A DNA stretch of 64,000 nt from Pandoraea sp. (GTDB lineage: Bacteria > Pseudomonadota > Gammaproteobacteria > Burkholderiales > Burkholderiaceae). The notes under the pieces are model-generated. The model was not told the origin of the DNA. It was given only the letters and a program-made list of their open reading frames with translations, and did no database searches. Positions 1 through 8,237 of this stretch are shown here, one piece after another (the stretch's first letter is position 1; every line of letters begins with the position of its first letter). Location of the stretch: NCBI RefSeq assembly GCF_004297875.1, contig NZ_SCSK01000069.1, positions 59,674-123,673 of the forward strand, in the 5' to 3' direction. The position numbers and the translations under genes were made by a program.

Positions 1-819
1 ACGCGCGGCAAATTGATGCGCGATCAGTTCGGGATGTCCAATCAGAACGCAGAATCGCTCCCAGAACTTGGGCTCCAATGCCCCCAGGGCAACGGTGCCG
101 CCCGCGGCCGACTCATACAATCGATAGCAGGGAAAGCGCCCCGAGAAAAACGCACTGAAGGGATCCTCCGGCACTCGGGCGCCGATCTTCGCCATCACAT
201 TCAAGTCGTCGAGAACATCGACGATACTGATGTCGATCCGGCGCCCGAGACCATCGCGCGACCGCGCCACCAACGCGGCAAGAATCTCCGCCTCGGCCGC
301 GAGCACGCCGCCGACGATATCCCCGATCGGGAATCGTGGCAGCGGACCTGTCGGCGACAGCCCAAGAGCATCGGCCACGCCGCTGGCCGCCAGGAAATTG
401 ATGTCATGCCCCGGCAAAGCGAAGGAATCCGCACGACGGGCAAAGCCATTGATCGAGCAGTAAATGAGTCCCTTGTTTTTGCCGCGCAGGCCCCTCTCGT
501 CGATCCCCAGTTTGCCCAACGCTCCGGGCAAAAAAGTGTCGATCACGATATCGGCGCTCTCGCATTGGGCAAGCGCCACACCACGCTGTGCGCTGTCCCG
601 CAAATCCAGCATGACGGTATCGCCGCCGTCATGGAGCAACGAGTAAAGCAATGGCACGCCGTCGGCGGCGCGAAACATCGTCCTGGTCGGATCTCCGGCA
701 GGGGGTTCGATATGCCGCACGTCGGCACCCTTGCGCATCAACCTGGCAGCCAGCATTGGTCCGGGCAGATTCAGACCGAAGTTCACCACCTTGATGCCGG
801 ACAAGCTGAGCGGTTTCAT
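1..819 (-). CDS. Family III (CaiB/BaiF) CoA-transferase, cut by the window edge
   Basis: The reading frame is open from an ATG at 819 to the left edge (273 codons), so the C-terminal part is missing. The protein begins MKPLSLSGIKVVNFGLNL and continues with the PGPMLAARL and ADVRHIEPP pattern at the N-terminus of family III CoA-transferases and alpha-methylacyl-CoA racemases. The likely catalytic aspartate lies in FPIGDIVGG at about residue 170. The family moves CoA between carboxylic acids or racemises 2-methylacyl-CoAs. The start overlaps the stop of the upstream CoA-transferase by one base (TGATG), which suggests translational coupling and possibly a hetero-oligomer. It is the last visible gene of the TetR-controlled operon. 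Substrate unknown. Confidence 0.85.
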   Translation of the reverse strand, partial: MKPLSLSGIKVVNFGLNLPGPMLAARLMRKGADVRHIEPPAGDPTRTMFRAADGVPLLYSLLHDGGDTVMLDLRDSAQRGVALAQCESADIVIDTFLPGALGKLGIDERGLRGKNKGLIYCSINGFARRADSFALPGHDINFLAASGVADALGLSPTGPLPRFPIGDIVGGVLAAEAEILAALVARSRDGLGRRIDISIVDVLDDLNVMAKIGARVPEDPFSAFFSGRFPCYRLYESAAGGTVALGALEPKFWERFCVLIGHPELIAHQFAAR

Positions 820-2012
820 CAGGCAGCCCCCTTCAAGGCGACCGGCACCACGCCGGTGGAAAACATGTCGGCAATCGTCGGGGCATCGTATCCGAGCGAC
901 TCGAGAATCTGCTGCGCATGCTGAGCGAAAAAAGGCGGTGCCAGCCGATACTGCGGCCCTGTGCTGGAAAGTTTCACCGGCGACCCCGTGCCGACATAAT
1001 CGGCAATTTTCACGATCATTTCGCGATGCAAGGTGTGTGGATGCTCGGCCACCGCCGCGGCATTCGCCACAGCCCCGCACGGAACCCCCGCCCTCATGAG
1101 ATTCTCGGCAAGCGTGGGGCCATCGAGATGCGCGAGCAATCGCTCGATTTCCTCTCGAAGCGCCCCGCTGTGCGCAAGCCGCTGCGCGTTGGTCTGAAAT
1201 CGCTTATCGACGGCCAATAAAGGTGCGCCCACGATTTCCGAGAATTTGGCGAATTGGCCGTCATTGCCGACCGCCAGGAAGACCGGCGAGGTTGCCGTGG
1301 GAAACAGGTCGTAAGGGCAAATGTTCGGATGTGCATTGCCTGAGCGGCCGGCGGAGCGACCGGACAGATAATAGTTCGGCAGATGAGGATGCATCAGCGA
1401 GACGCCGGAGTCGTAGAGCGTCGCTTCGACGAACTGTGCGCGTCCGGATTTCTCGCGCACGTGCAAAGCAAGCAGAATGCCGATCACGGCGTTCATGCCA
1501 GTGACAATGTCGATGACCGGCGCGCCCATCCTGAGGGGCGGTGCATCGCGTTCGCCATTGACCGACATCAGGCCTGACATCGCCTGCACCACCGCGTCGT
1601 AGCCGGGCATCGCCCCGAGTGGTCCGGTGGCGCCGAAGCCGGAGACTCGGCAATGAATCAGCCGGGGAAATTTCTCCGACAGACATTGTTCGAAACCCAA
1701 CCCCCACTTCTCCATCGTTCCCGGCTTGAAATTTTCGACCAGCACGTCCGCATCGGCCAACAGGTCCAACAGCACATCGCGCCCGCGTGGCTGTGCCAAA
1801 TCCAGCGCCATGCCGAGCTTGTTGCGGTTGACTCCCATGAAATAGGAGGACATGTCGCCCTCGAAAGGGGGGCCCCATGCTCGGGTCTCATCGCCCTGCG
1901 GAGGTTCGACCTTGATCACCGTGGCGCCGTGATCGGCCAGTAACTGCGTACAAAATGGCCCGCCCAGCACACGCGACAGATCGACGACCTTGAGTCCGTG
2001 CAGCGACGTCAT
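819..2012 (-). CDS. Family III (CaiB/BaiF) CoA-transferase
   Basis: The 397-residue protein has the full family length. The N-terminus MTSLHGLKVVDLSRVLGGP leads into a nucleotide-fold pattern ending VIKVEPPQGD, then NRNKLGMALDL and VENFKPGTMEKWGLG, all hallmarks of family III CoA-transferases. The catalytic aspartate that forms the aspartyl-CoA anhydride is probably the one in APVIDIVTGM, near residue 170. The start overlaps the preceding ligase stop by four bases (ATGA). With a PaaK-type ligase just upstream, the pathway seems to have two ways to activate its acid: ATP-dependent ligation, and CoA exchange with a pathway product. The donor and acceptor are not predictable from sequence. Confidence 0.92.
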   Translation of the reverse strand: MTSLHGLKVVDLSRVLGGPFCTQLLADHGATVIKVEPPQGDETRAWGPPFEGDMSSYFMGVNRNKLGMALDLAQPRGRDVLLDLLADADVLVENFKPGTMEKWGLGFEQCLSEKFPRLIHCRVSGFGATGPLGAMPGYDAVVQAMSGLMSVNGERDAPPLRMGAPVIDIVTGMNAVIGILLALHVREKSGRAQFVEATLYDSGVSLMHPHLPNYYLSGRSAGRSGNAHPNICPYDLFPTATSPVFLAVGNDGQFAKFSEIVGAPLLAVDKRFQTNAQRLAHSGALREEIERLLAHLDGPTLAENLMRAGVPCGAVANAAAVAEHPHTLHREMIVKIADYVGTGSPVKLSSTGPQYRLAPPFFAQHAQQILESLGYDAPTIADMFSTGVVPVALKGAA

Positions 2013-3364
2013 GACGTCTGTCCTCCCTCGACTCCATCGCCGCGGGCGACAACCCGCACGGCCTTGGATTCATATCTGGGCAAAACGCCTTCGCCGTGAC
2101 AGACAACCTTGCATGACAGCCCGAGCCGCGCCTTGAGTTTGGTCTGCGCTTCCCTGGCGATCTCGGTGTCCGATTTACCGCAGCTCGATGCACGCTCGAT
2201 GGCCACCTCGACCGAGTCAAGGTGACTGTCGCCTTTCGCGACGTAAATCTGCCAGGCTTCCTTGACCGTCCCTTCGATGCCTGTGATGACGTCTTCAATC
2301 TGCGATGGGTAGACCATGACGCCGCGCACTTTCAACATATCGTCGGAGCGCCCTACGATGCGACCGATCAGCGGGAATCCACTGCGCCCGCAAGGACAAT
2401 CATATGGATGGTCGGACAGCCTGACCAAGTCGCGCGTGCGCCAGCGCACCACCGGCGAGGCTTCCTTTTCGAGCGTCGTGATCACGATCTCTCCAACCTC
2501 CCCGGGCTGAACGGGGCGCAGCGTGACGGGGTCAAGCACCTCCGTCATCACCGAGTCGTCGTTGATGAGATGCATTTCGTCCGCTTCGTGGGAATGCTCA
2601 CAGGACACCGCGAGAATCGGCCCCCCGGCCTCGGTCGTGCCATAGATGTTGTGTGCCATGAAGCCCGCGGGCATCAGCGACTCCATCTCCCTGCGATATG
2701 ACGCGGACACCGACTGCCCGCCAAACAATCCACGCCGCAGATGCCAATCTCTCTTGGGGTCAATCCCAGCCTTCTCGGCAAGGGAAATAAGCGTCATGAG
2801 CCACAGTGGCGACATGGTCGTTGCCGTATAACGGTGGTCGCGCAGCCATTGAATTACCAACTCCCCGCGCCCGGGACCGATCGGGAAGTTGACGGCGCCA
2901 TAGGCATGCAAAGCCTGATCCATCGATGTTCCGCCGATCCACATACCGTAGCCGTAGCCCTGGTAGACGAGGTCGCCAGGAGCGATTCCCACGGTCCGGA
3001 AAATTCGGCTCAACTGTTTGACAACGGTCCGCTCCCAATCGCGGCGGGTAAAACCGAACAGCACCGGCAGGCCGGTCGTGCCCGAGGTCGCGCAAAAGCG
3101 CGCGACGTCCTCAACCGGCACGGTCAGAAAAGGGAACGGGTAATGCGCCCTCACATCGGCCTTCTCGAGGGGCGGCAACGCACTGAGCGCCTGCCTGTCA
3201 GCCAGGTCTTGCGGGTGAAGTCCGGCCCTCCTGAAATGATCTCGCCAAACCGCGGAACCGGCCAGTCTGGCACCCAGTCCAGCCAACTTTGCGGCCTGTA
3301 TGCCCAGCACGTCTTCCCGGGTCATGAAATCGCCGGTTTGATTTTCTGCTTCAGCAGTCTCCAT
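2009..3364 (-). CDS. PaaK-type (phenylacetate-CoA ligase-like) adenylate-forming acyl-CoA ligase
   Basis: I place the start at 3364 (METAEAEN), because AAGGAG lies six bases upstream; an upstream ATG at 3400 has no good ribosome site. The 451-residue protein has the P-loop CATSGTTGLPVLFG, the NIYGTTEAGG adenylate motif, VRWRTRDLVRL, the CPCGRSG stretch and GRSDDMLKVRGVMVYPSQIE, all in the order found in phenylacetate-CoA ligases. It should adenylate a carboxylic acid and transfer it to CoA in the cytoplasm. The PaaK subfamily mostly uses aryl or arylacetic acids, so an aromatic or cyclic acid is plausible. It is coupled by ATGA to the downstream CoA-transferase. Confidence 0.88.
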   Translation of the reverse strand: METAEAENQTGDFMTREDVLGIQAAKLAGLGARLAGSAVWRDHFRRAGLHPQDLADRQALSALPPLEKADVRAHYPFPFLTVPVEDVARFCATSGTTGLPVLFGFTRRDWERTVVKQLSRIFRTVGIAPGDLVYQGYGYGMWIGGTSMDQALHAYGAVNFPIGPGRGELVIQWLRDHRYTATTMSPLWLMTLISLAEKAGIDPKRDWHLRRGLFGGQSVSASYRREMESLMPAGFMAHNIYGTTEAGGPILAVSCEHSHEADEMHLINDDSVMTEVLDPVTLRPVQPGEVGEIVITTLEKEASPVVRWRTRDLVRLSDHPYDCPCGRSGFPLIGRIVGRSDDMLKVRGVMVYPSQIEDVITGIEGTVKEAWQIYVAKGDSHLDSVEVAIERASSCGKSDTEIAREAQTKLKARLGLSCKVVCHGEGVLPRYESKAVRVVARGDGVEGGQTS

Positions 3365-3533
3365 CGCTGTCTCCTTGTCCCGAGGTAACCGGGACCTCAT
3401 TTTTCTCGTTAAAAAAACCTTCGTGCCACCACTGCTTGCCGGACCGGGGCTACCCGAGGCTGCTCACCTGCGCACCTATTCATATCGTCCGCGCGGAGGC
3501 CTCGAGCCTGCTGCTCCCGCCGCCGGGATCGCT

Positions 3534-4688
3534 CTATAACGTCGCTGCGGTGCCGAAAATGGCGGTCGAATTGCTCGACATGTAACCGCCCGGGGCATGT
3601 GCGAGCGCAACCTCCGCCGCTTCGATCTGACGCTCGCCGCAACTGCCGCGCAGTTGTTGTACCGACTCGATAATCGTGTAAATCCCAAACATCCCGGGAT
3701 GGCCAAAAGACAACCCGCCTCCATTGGTATTCATCGGGAACGTGCCGCCTGGATCGATGCGGCCGTCCGCCAGGAATCGCCCGCCATCCCCCTTCGCGCA
3801 AAAGCCCAGGTCTTCGGCAAACAGCACCGGCATGATGGTGAACGCGTCATAGAGTTGCGCGACATCCACGTCTTTGGGCGTGATCCCCGCCTGGTGGAAT
3901 GCGCGAGCCCCGGATTGCACGGCACCCGTGCTTGTGAGGTCAGTCATTTGGGCAACACTCCTGTGCGTCACGGATTCGCCCACGCCGAGCACATAGACGG
4001 GCGCTTGCCGGCAGTGCGCCGCACGCGCCGCGGAAGTCAGAATGACCGCGCCGCCGCCATCGGTGACCAGACAGCAATCGCGCACCGTGAATGGCGTGGC
4101 CACGCACCGCGCACCGAGAACGTCGGCCACGCTGAGCTGCCGCTTGTCCAAGGCCAGGGGATTGAGCCGCGCCCACCGGCGCGCGGATACAGCGACTGAC
4201 GCAAGGTGCTCGCGAGTGGTCCCGTACTGGTGCATGTGCCGCTGCGCCATGAGTGCATAGGCGGCCACCGGGCCGGGGTAATCGTATGGCGTCTCATAGG
4301 GGTTGGGCTCGGAATGGGTCTTGAATTGGCCGCCCGACGACCGCTGGGTGCTCCCGTAGGCAATCAGCGCGACCTCGCAAAGACCGGCCGATATTGCCGC
4401 TTGCGCATGATTGAGATGAGCCACGAAGGACCCGCCGCCGACCTGGGTGGAGTCGGAATATCGCGGTTCGATGCCAAGGTACTCGCAAATGCTCAGCGTG
4501 GGCATGAACAGCTGCAGCCCGGCCGCGAACACGCCGTCTATTTCATGCAGGCGGATGCCGGCGTCATGCAGCGCGTCGGCAATGGCCAGCGCCATCGCAT
4601 CGAGCGGCGAACTGCCCGGCGGCAATGCAGGGAATCCGCTCATGCCGATGCCAACAATTGCTGTCGAGCCACGCAGCGGCATATTCAT
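3534..4688 (-). CDS. SCP2-thiolase-like protein without catalytic cysteines; possible retro-aldolase
   Basis: The 384-residue protein has the thiolase fold: MPLRGSTAIVGIGMS start, CCLVTDGGGAVIL, AQLYDAFTI and NTNGGGLSFGHPG. The two positions that hold nucleophilic and acid-base cysteines in true thiolases are not cysteine here: VGGGSFVAHL at about residue 85, and LAHAPGGYMSSNS near the C-terminus. Ltp2-type aldolases of steroid side-chain degradation share this loss and work with a DUF35 partner. The DUF35 gene here is directly upstream, with a four-base overlap. I infer carbon-carbon bond cleavage by retro-aldol chemistry rather than thiolysis. The alternative is a thiolase-like protein with other chemistry. 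Confidence 0.82.
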   Translation of the reverse strand: MNMPLRGSTAIVGIGMSGFPALPPGSSPLDAMALAIADALHDAGIRLHEIDGVFAAGLQLFMPTLSICEYLGIEPRYSDSTQVGGGSFVAHLNHAQAAISAGLCEVALIAYGSTQRSSGGQFKTHSEPNPYETPYDYPGPVAAYALMAQRHMHQYGTTREHLASVAVSARRWARLNPLALDKRQLSVADVLGARCVATPFTVRDCCLVTDGGGAVILTSAARAAHCRQAPVYVLGVGESVTHRSVAQMTDLTSTGAVQSGARAFHQAGITPKDVDVAQLYDAFTIMPVLFAEDLGFCAKGDGGRFLADGRIDPGGTFPMNTNGGGLSFGHPGMFGIYTIIESVQQLRGSCGERQIEAAEVALAHAPGGYMSSNSTAIFGTAATL

Positions 4689-5056
4689 CGCACCACCTCA
4701 AAAACGACGCGGTGCTCGTCGGCCGTCGCCTCGAAGCCCGCGCGCACGCGCGAGCCGATCGAGAGCTCGCCGCAATCGCCGATGACAGTCGACATCATCC
4801 GGAAGCCCTCGTCCAGCTCCACAATAACAATGGGATACGGCGCGCGGCCCTTCGGATGACAGACGGTGATGGCGTAGATGGCGCCAAACCCGGCGCTGCA
4901 TCGCCACTCCAGCGCATCGCGCCGCCCGCTCGGACCCACCTCGCGGGGGAAGAAAACCGGTACGCCGGCAACGCGATCAAACTGATACAGCAGCTTCCCG
5001 CTCGCCAGCCCTTGCAGGTACTTGCTTCTCGCTGATTCGATCGGCACGGGCATCAT
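4685..5056 (-). CDS. DUF35 OB-fold protein lacking its zinc ribbon cysteines
   Basis: The 123-residue protein has the DUF35 (OB-fold) pattern: LEWRCSAGFGAIYAITV, PYPIVIVELDEG, then RVRAGFEA. These proteins usually carry an N-terminal CxxC...CxxC rubredoxin-like zinc ribbon. Here the matching stretch (LLYQFDRVAGVPVFFPREVG) has no cysteine at all, so the zinc site is lost. DUF35 proteins partner SCP2-thiolase-like enzymes and acyl-CoA hydratases, and the thiolase-like gene follows with a four-base overlap. I infer a scaffold or substrate-channel subunit of a hydratase-aldolase complex. The crotonase gene stop lies two bases upstream of this start. Confidence 0.82.
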   Translation of the reverse strand: MMPVPIESARSKYLQGLASGKLLYQFDRVAGVPVFFPREVGPSGRRDALEWRCSAGFGAIYAITVCHPKGRAPYPIVIVELDEGFRMMSTVIGDCGELSIGSRVRAGFEATADEHRVVFEVVR

Positions 5057-5058
5057 GC

Positions 5059-5832
5059 TCAGCGTCCGATGAAGGCCGGGGACCGGCGCGCCTTGAATGC
5101 CTCGATGCCCTCCTTGCCGTCCGCCCCTTTCATCGCCTCGTCCTGCTTGCGCGCCTCGAGTTCCGCCATATCTTCATACGAGCCGGGACAGTCGAGAATT
5201 TCCTTGCTGGCGCCAAAGGCCGCCGTGGGTCCGGTCGAAATCGCCGTGGCGAGCGTCAGGGCTGCTCTTTCGAGATCCGCCGCGCCAACGCTACGATTAA
5301 CGAGACCCATGGAGGCCGCTTCGCGGCCGCTCAGCATGCGTCCGGTAAATATAAGCTCCGCGGCACGATGTCTTCCGAGGCGCTCCCGCAGATAATGGTG
5401 ACCGCCGGAGTCCGTCACCAGGCCAATCCTTCTGAATGGGCTGCCGAGCATCGCGTTGTCCGCGACGAGAGTGATATCGCATGACAGCGCCAGACCAAAC
5501 CCAAACCCCAACGCCGGCCCCGCTACCGCTGATACCGTCGGAACCCGGCACGCTCTGACCGCGCCGAGCGCCGGATTGATATATTTCGATAGAATTTCAT
5601 AGGTGTCGTCTTTCACCGGATCGGCGTCCCTGAGGTCGCGCCCGGCGCAGAACGCATCTCCAGCACCCATGACCAAGATGCAGCGCGCGCCTGCGTCCAC
5701 GGCGCGCTGCATCGCGCGCCCGACCTCGGCCATCTCGTCGACGCCGAGACTATTCTTCACCTCCGGCTTGTTCAGGGTGATTCGCGCAACGTCGGATGCG
5801 ATCGTCATGAGAATCGTGTCGGAATTTTTCAA
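5059..5832 (-). CDS. Enoyl-CoA hydratase/isomerase (crotonase) family protein
   Basis: The 257-residue protein is a typical-length crotonase. It shows VARITLNKPEVKNSL, the oxyanion-hole segment GDAFCAGRDLRDADP, the second oxyanion segment AGPALGFGFGLALSCDI, and the C-terminal AFKARRSPAFIGR often seen in PaaG/PaaF-like enzymes. It would act on an acyl-CoA made by the ligase or CoA-transferases, hydrating or isomerising a double bond or opening a ring. Its stop is close to the DUF35 start, and its start overlaps the MaoC gene by four bases, so it is translationally coupled in the operon. The exact reaction cannot be read from the sequence. Confidence 0.9.
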   Translation of the reverse strand: MKNSDTILMTIASDVARITLNKPEVKNSLGVDEMAEVGRAMQRAVDAGARCILVMGAGDAFCAGRDLRDADPVKDDTYEILSKYINPALGAVRACRVPTVSAVAGPALGFGFGLALSCDITLVADNAMLGSPFRRIGLVTDSGGHHYLRERLGRHRAAELIFTGRMLSGREAASMGLVNRSVGAADLERAALTLATAISTGPTAAFGASKEILDCPGSYEDMAELEARKQDEAMKGADGKEGIEAFKARRSPAFIGR

Positions 5833-6284
5833 TTGGACCTCCCCCGGCAGCTCATCAGGATCTGCAGGTCACTGGTCAGCACCAACGTGTCGTTCTGGTT
5901 GTAGACGTTCCAATTGAGCTTCAGAACGCCGTCCTTGCCCTGGCGCTTGTCCGTTTTTCCGATAACTTCGCCCTTGAGCCTTATGGTGTCTCCGATGAAC
6001 GTCGGCGCAACGAACCGCAGCGCGTCCGTGCCGTAGTTGGCGACGATCGCCGGAGCATCGGGTGGCACGCCGAGGCCAGCCGCGATGGCATGTACCAGCA
6101 GCCCCGGCGCGATGCGCTGTCCGAAGCGGGTTTGCTCTGCATAGTGTGCGTTGGTATGAAGAACATACCAATCTCCGGTAAGCGCGCACCATTGAACAAT
6201 ATCGGTCTCGGTGACGGTTCTGCCTCGCGTTACGAAACGCTCACCGAGTTCGATCTCGTCGAAATACTTCGCCAGAAAGTTCAT
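5829..6284 (-). CDS. MaoC-like hot-dog fold hydratase
   Basis: The start is set at 6284 (MNFLAKYFDEIELGERF) because AAGGAG sits eight bases upstream; earlier in-frame starts would lie inside the promoter. The 151-residue protein has a hot-dog hydratase pattern: TVTETDIVQWCALTGDW, then LHTNAHYAEQTRFGQRIAPG, where MaoC proteins place the catalytic Asp/His pair (here Asn and His), then FVAPTFIGDTIRLKGEV. MaoC hydratases add water to enoyl-CoAs. It is the first gene of the operon behind the promoter at 6309-6338. With DUF35 and the Cys-less thiolase it matches the ChsH1-ChsH2-Ltp2 hydratase/aldolase gene set. Confidence 0.85.
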   Translation of the reverse strand: MNFLAKYFDEIELGERFVTRGRTVTETDIVQWCALTGDWYVLHTNAHYAEQTRFGQRIAPGLLVHAIAAGLGVPPDAPAIVANYGTDALRFVAPTFIGDTIRLKGEVIGKTDKRQGKDGVLKLNWNVYNQNDTLVLTSDLQILMSCRGRSN

Positions 6285-6308
6285 ACCCGAATCTCCTTGT
6301 GGGAGCTC

Positions 6309-6338
6309 AGTATATATATAACCCGTCTGGACGGTCAA
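6309..6338 (-). promoter_or_regulatory. Operon promoter with a TetR operator in its spacer
   Basis: On the minus strand TTGACC (6338-6333) and TATACT (6314-6309) form a sigma-70 promoter with an 18-bp spacer, about 25 bases ahead of the MaoC start. The perfect inverted repeat CCGTC-TG-GACGG (6323-6334) overlaps the -35 edge and lies mostly in the spacer, where a bound TetR dimer would block RNA polymerase. The TetR gene ends just upstream, at 6353. Simple repression of the operon, relieved by an acyl-CoA ligand, is the natural inference. Confidence 0.7.
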
Positions 6339-6352
6339 TTAATTTAAAAAAT

Positions 6353-6940
6353 TTAGAGAACCCCGTGAAGGCACATGTCGGCCGCCTTTTGCGCCAGATC
6401 CTTCAGGTTGAGTTTGCCCGTGGGTTCGTACCAGGTGTAAGTCCAGTTAAGCATGCCGTAGATCAGCATGGCATGCGTCGACGTGTCTATCCGGGACGCA
6501 AACTTTTTGGGGTTCAGCTCCTTCAGAAGCGCTTCCAGTTGCTTGACCAAACCCTGCTCTGCATGACGCACTTCGTTGAGCGTGGCTTCCGGCAAATACT
6601 CTGCATCGGCAAGCAGTACTTTGTGACGATCACGCGCCCCGAAATAGTAGTGCAAATGCGCAAGCACAAACTGCCTCATCTTCTCTTCCGGCGAAAGTTT
6701 CGACGCCGTGATGTCGCGAGCGATGATCAGCAAACCATTCACATGGTCGAGCAACATCGCCTCGAGCATCGCTTCTTTCGACGGAAAGTAGTGATACATG
6801 CGCGACTTCGATGCGTTGCACGCGGCCCCGATTTCTATGATGTTTGTATTTCTGAAACCCTTCTGCGCAAACAGGTGTGCCGCCGCCGTAAGGATTTCCA
6901 ACTTGATGTCGTCGAAGTTTTCTGCCCGCGTCCGTGCCAT
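6353..6940 (-). CDS. TetR/AcrR family regulator of the upstream CoA pathway operon
   Basis: I prefer the start at 6940 (MARTRAENFDDIKLEIL, 195 residues); an ATG at 6976 would add 12 residues but has no ribosome site. The N-terminal helix-turn-helix spans roughly residues 33-52 (IIEIGAACNASKSRMYHYF), followed by PSKEAMLEAM and a helical ligand domain typical of TetR proteins such as PaaR and FadR-like acyl-CoA sensors. It lies directly upstream of, and parallel to, the MaoC-to-CoA-transferase operon. A palindrome suited to it lies in that operon's promoter. It probably senses a pathway CoA-thioester. Confidence 0.88.
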   Translation of the reverse strand: MARTRAENFDDIKLEILTAAAHLFAQKGFRNTNIIEIGAACNASKSRMYHYFPSKEAMLEAMLLDHVNGLLIIARDITASKLSPEEKMRQFVLAHLHYYFGARDRHKVLLADAEYLPEATLNEVRHAEQGLVKQLEALLKELNPKKFASRIDTSTHAMLIYGMLNWTYTWYEPTGKLNLKDLAQKAADMCLHGVL

Positions 6941-7130
6941 GGCCCTTATCTTATCCGCGTTATGCCAATCCGCCATTCTAGCCGAATGCTCATTTCCCCT
7001 AGCTTCCGGCGAAGGTGCCTGAGGCGCGGGCGTGGCGCATGCCGCGCCCTGCGGATGGGAAGCGGCAACAGCGCTGCGACCGAGCTCATATGAAATGCCT
7101 TATACCGCGTACAACACATCCGCATAAAGG

Positions 7131-7163
7131 CAAAAACCGCCCGGCCAAAATGGCGCGGGCGGT
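7131..7163 (-). terminator. Rho-independent terminator of the porin gene
   Basis: On the minus strand ACCGCCCG (7163-7156) pairs with CGGGCGGT (7143-7136), with an inner GCC/GGC pairing, followed directly by TTTTTG. It lies about 30 bases beyond the porin stop. Confidence 0.8.
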
Positions 7164-7193
7164 GCAGTCGGGGCAGCCGCTGGGGCCGGCCGG

Positions 7194-8237
7194 TCAGAAG
7201 TGGGTGCGGATACCCACGCCGTAGGTGCGGCCGCTCGACAAGCCGCTGATGTGGTCGCCGAAATACGCCGCATACACGTCGGTGCGCTTGGAGAACGGAT
7301 AGTCGTAGCCGAGCGCCCAGCTGTTGCGCCGGGTATCGCTCGCCCCGGTGCTCTTGGCATAGGCATACGAGGCCAGCACGCTGCCGGTACCCAACGGTAC
7401 CGAGACGCCCAGTTGGCCGCCGTTCATCGAAATATTGCCGCCGGTGATGGTGTCCTTGATGTACTGATACTGGCCGTACAGCTTGACGAACCTGAAGTCA
7501 TACGCCGCGCCGAGTTGCAAGGCGCGCTGGCTGCTGAAGCCCGGGATCTCGCTGTTCAGGTCGCCCGGCGCGTTGTCGAACTTGACCTGCTGGTAAGCCA
7601 GGGTCGCCGAGAACGGGCCATGGAAATACAGCAGGTTGCCGCCCCACTTGTTCTGGCCCGTCTGGCCGGCCTTGTTGCCGAATGCATATGCCAGATTCGC
7701 CGTCAGGCCACGGAAGTCGGGCGTCGTATAGGCCACCGCGTTGCTCCAGCCGGAGTCGCCGACGATGCCTTGGCCCGAAGCGCCCATGAACGTCTGATAG
7801 ATCATCGGCCCGAAGGTGTACGAGTCGATGAACGGGTTGAAAAGGATCGTCGAAACGAAATACGGCGTGGTTTCACGCCCCATCGTCAAAGTCCCCAGCG
7901 TGTCGCTTTGCAGGCCGACGTAGGCATTGCGCGAGAACGTGGTGTCGCCCGTGAAACGTCCATACTGGCCGTTTTGCGGCAGAAAGAACCCTTCGATCTT
8001 GAACACCGCCTTCAGTCCGTTGCCTAGATCCTCGGTGCCCTTCATCCCCCAGTACGAGGTCGACATGCCGCCGCCGCCCTGCGTCCAGGCGGTGCCCGAC
8101 TGGCCCGGGGTCTTGATCGCGCCGGCCCAGGCGTCGACCTGCCCGTACAGCGTCACCGACGATTGCGCCAGCGCGCTGCCGGCCGACGTCGCCGCAATCA
8201 GCGCGCCTGCGAGATACTTCACAAATTTGCCGCTCAT
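7194..8237 (-). CDS. Gram-negative general porin (Burkholderia OmpC-like)
   Basis: The start is at 8237 (MSGKFVKYLAGALIAATSAG), because GGAGA lies just upstream and the residues form a signal peptide cleaved after SALA, about residue 24. The mature protein starts QSSVTLYGQVDAWAG, contains SYWGMKGTEDLGNGLKAVF, and ends in the aromatic C-terminal strand RTYGVGIRTHF needed for outer membrane insertion. With 347 residues it has the usual length for a 16-stranded trimeric porin of beta-proteobacteria, which lets small hydrophilic solutes through the outer membrane. It is monocistronic, with its own terminator, and does not belong to the neighbouring operon. Confidence 0.94.
   Translation of the reverse strand: MSGKFVKYLAGALIAATSAGSALAQSSVTLYGQVDAWAGAIKTPGQSGTAWTQGGGGMSTSYWGMKGTEDLGNGLKAVFKIEGFFLPQNGQYGRFTGDTTFSRNAYVGLQSDTLGTLTMGRETTPYFVSTILFNPFIDSYTFGPMIYQTFMGASGQGIVGDSGWSNAVAYTTPDFRGLTANLAYAFGNKAGQTGQNKWGGNLLYFHGPFSATLAYQQVKFDNAPGDLNSEIPGFSSQRALQLGAAYDFRFVKLYGQYQYIKDTITGGNISMNGGQLGVSVPLGTGSVLASYAYAKSTGASDTRRNSWALGYDYPFSKRTDVYAAYFGDHISGLSSGRTYGVGIRTHF

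Noticed and set aside
13..924. Long plus-strand frame at the left edge
   Set aside because: It is antisense to two coupled CoA-transferase genes with strong motifs and has no domain of its own.
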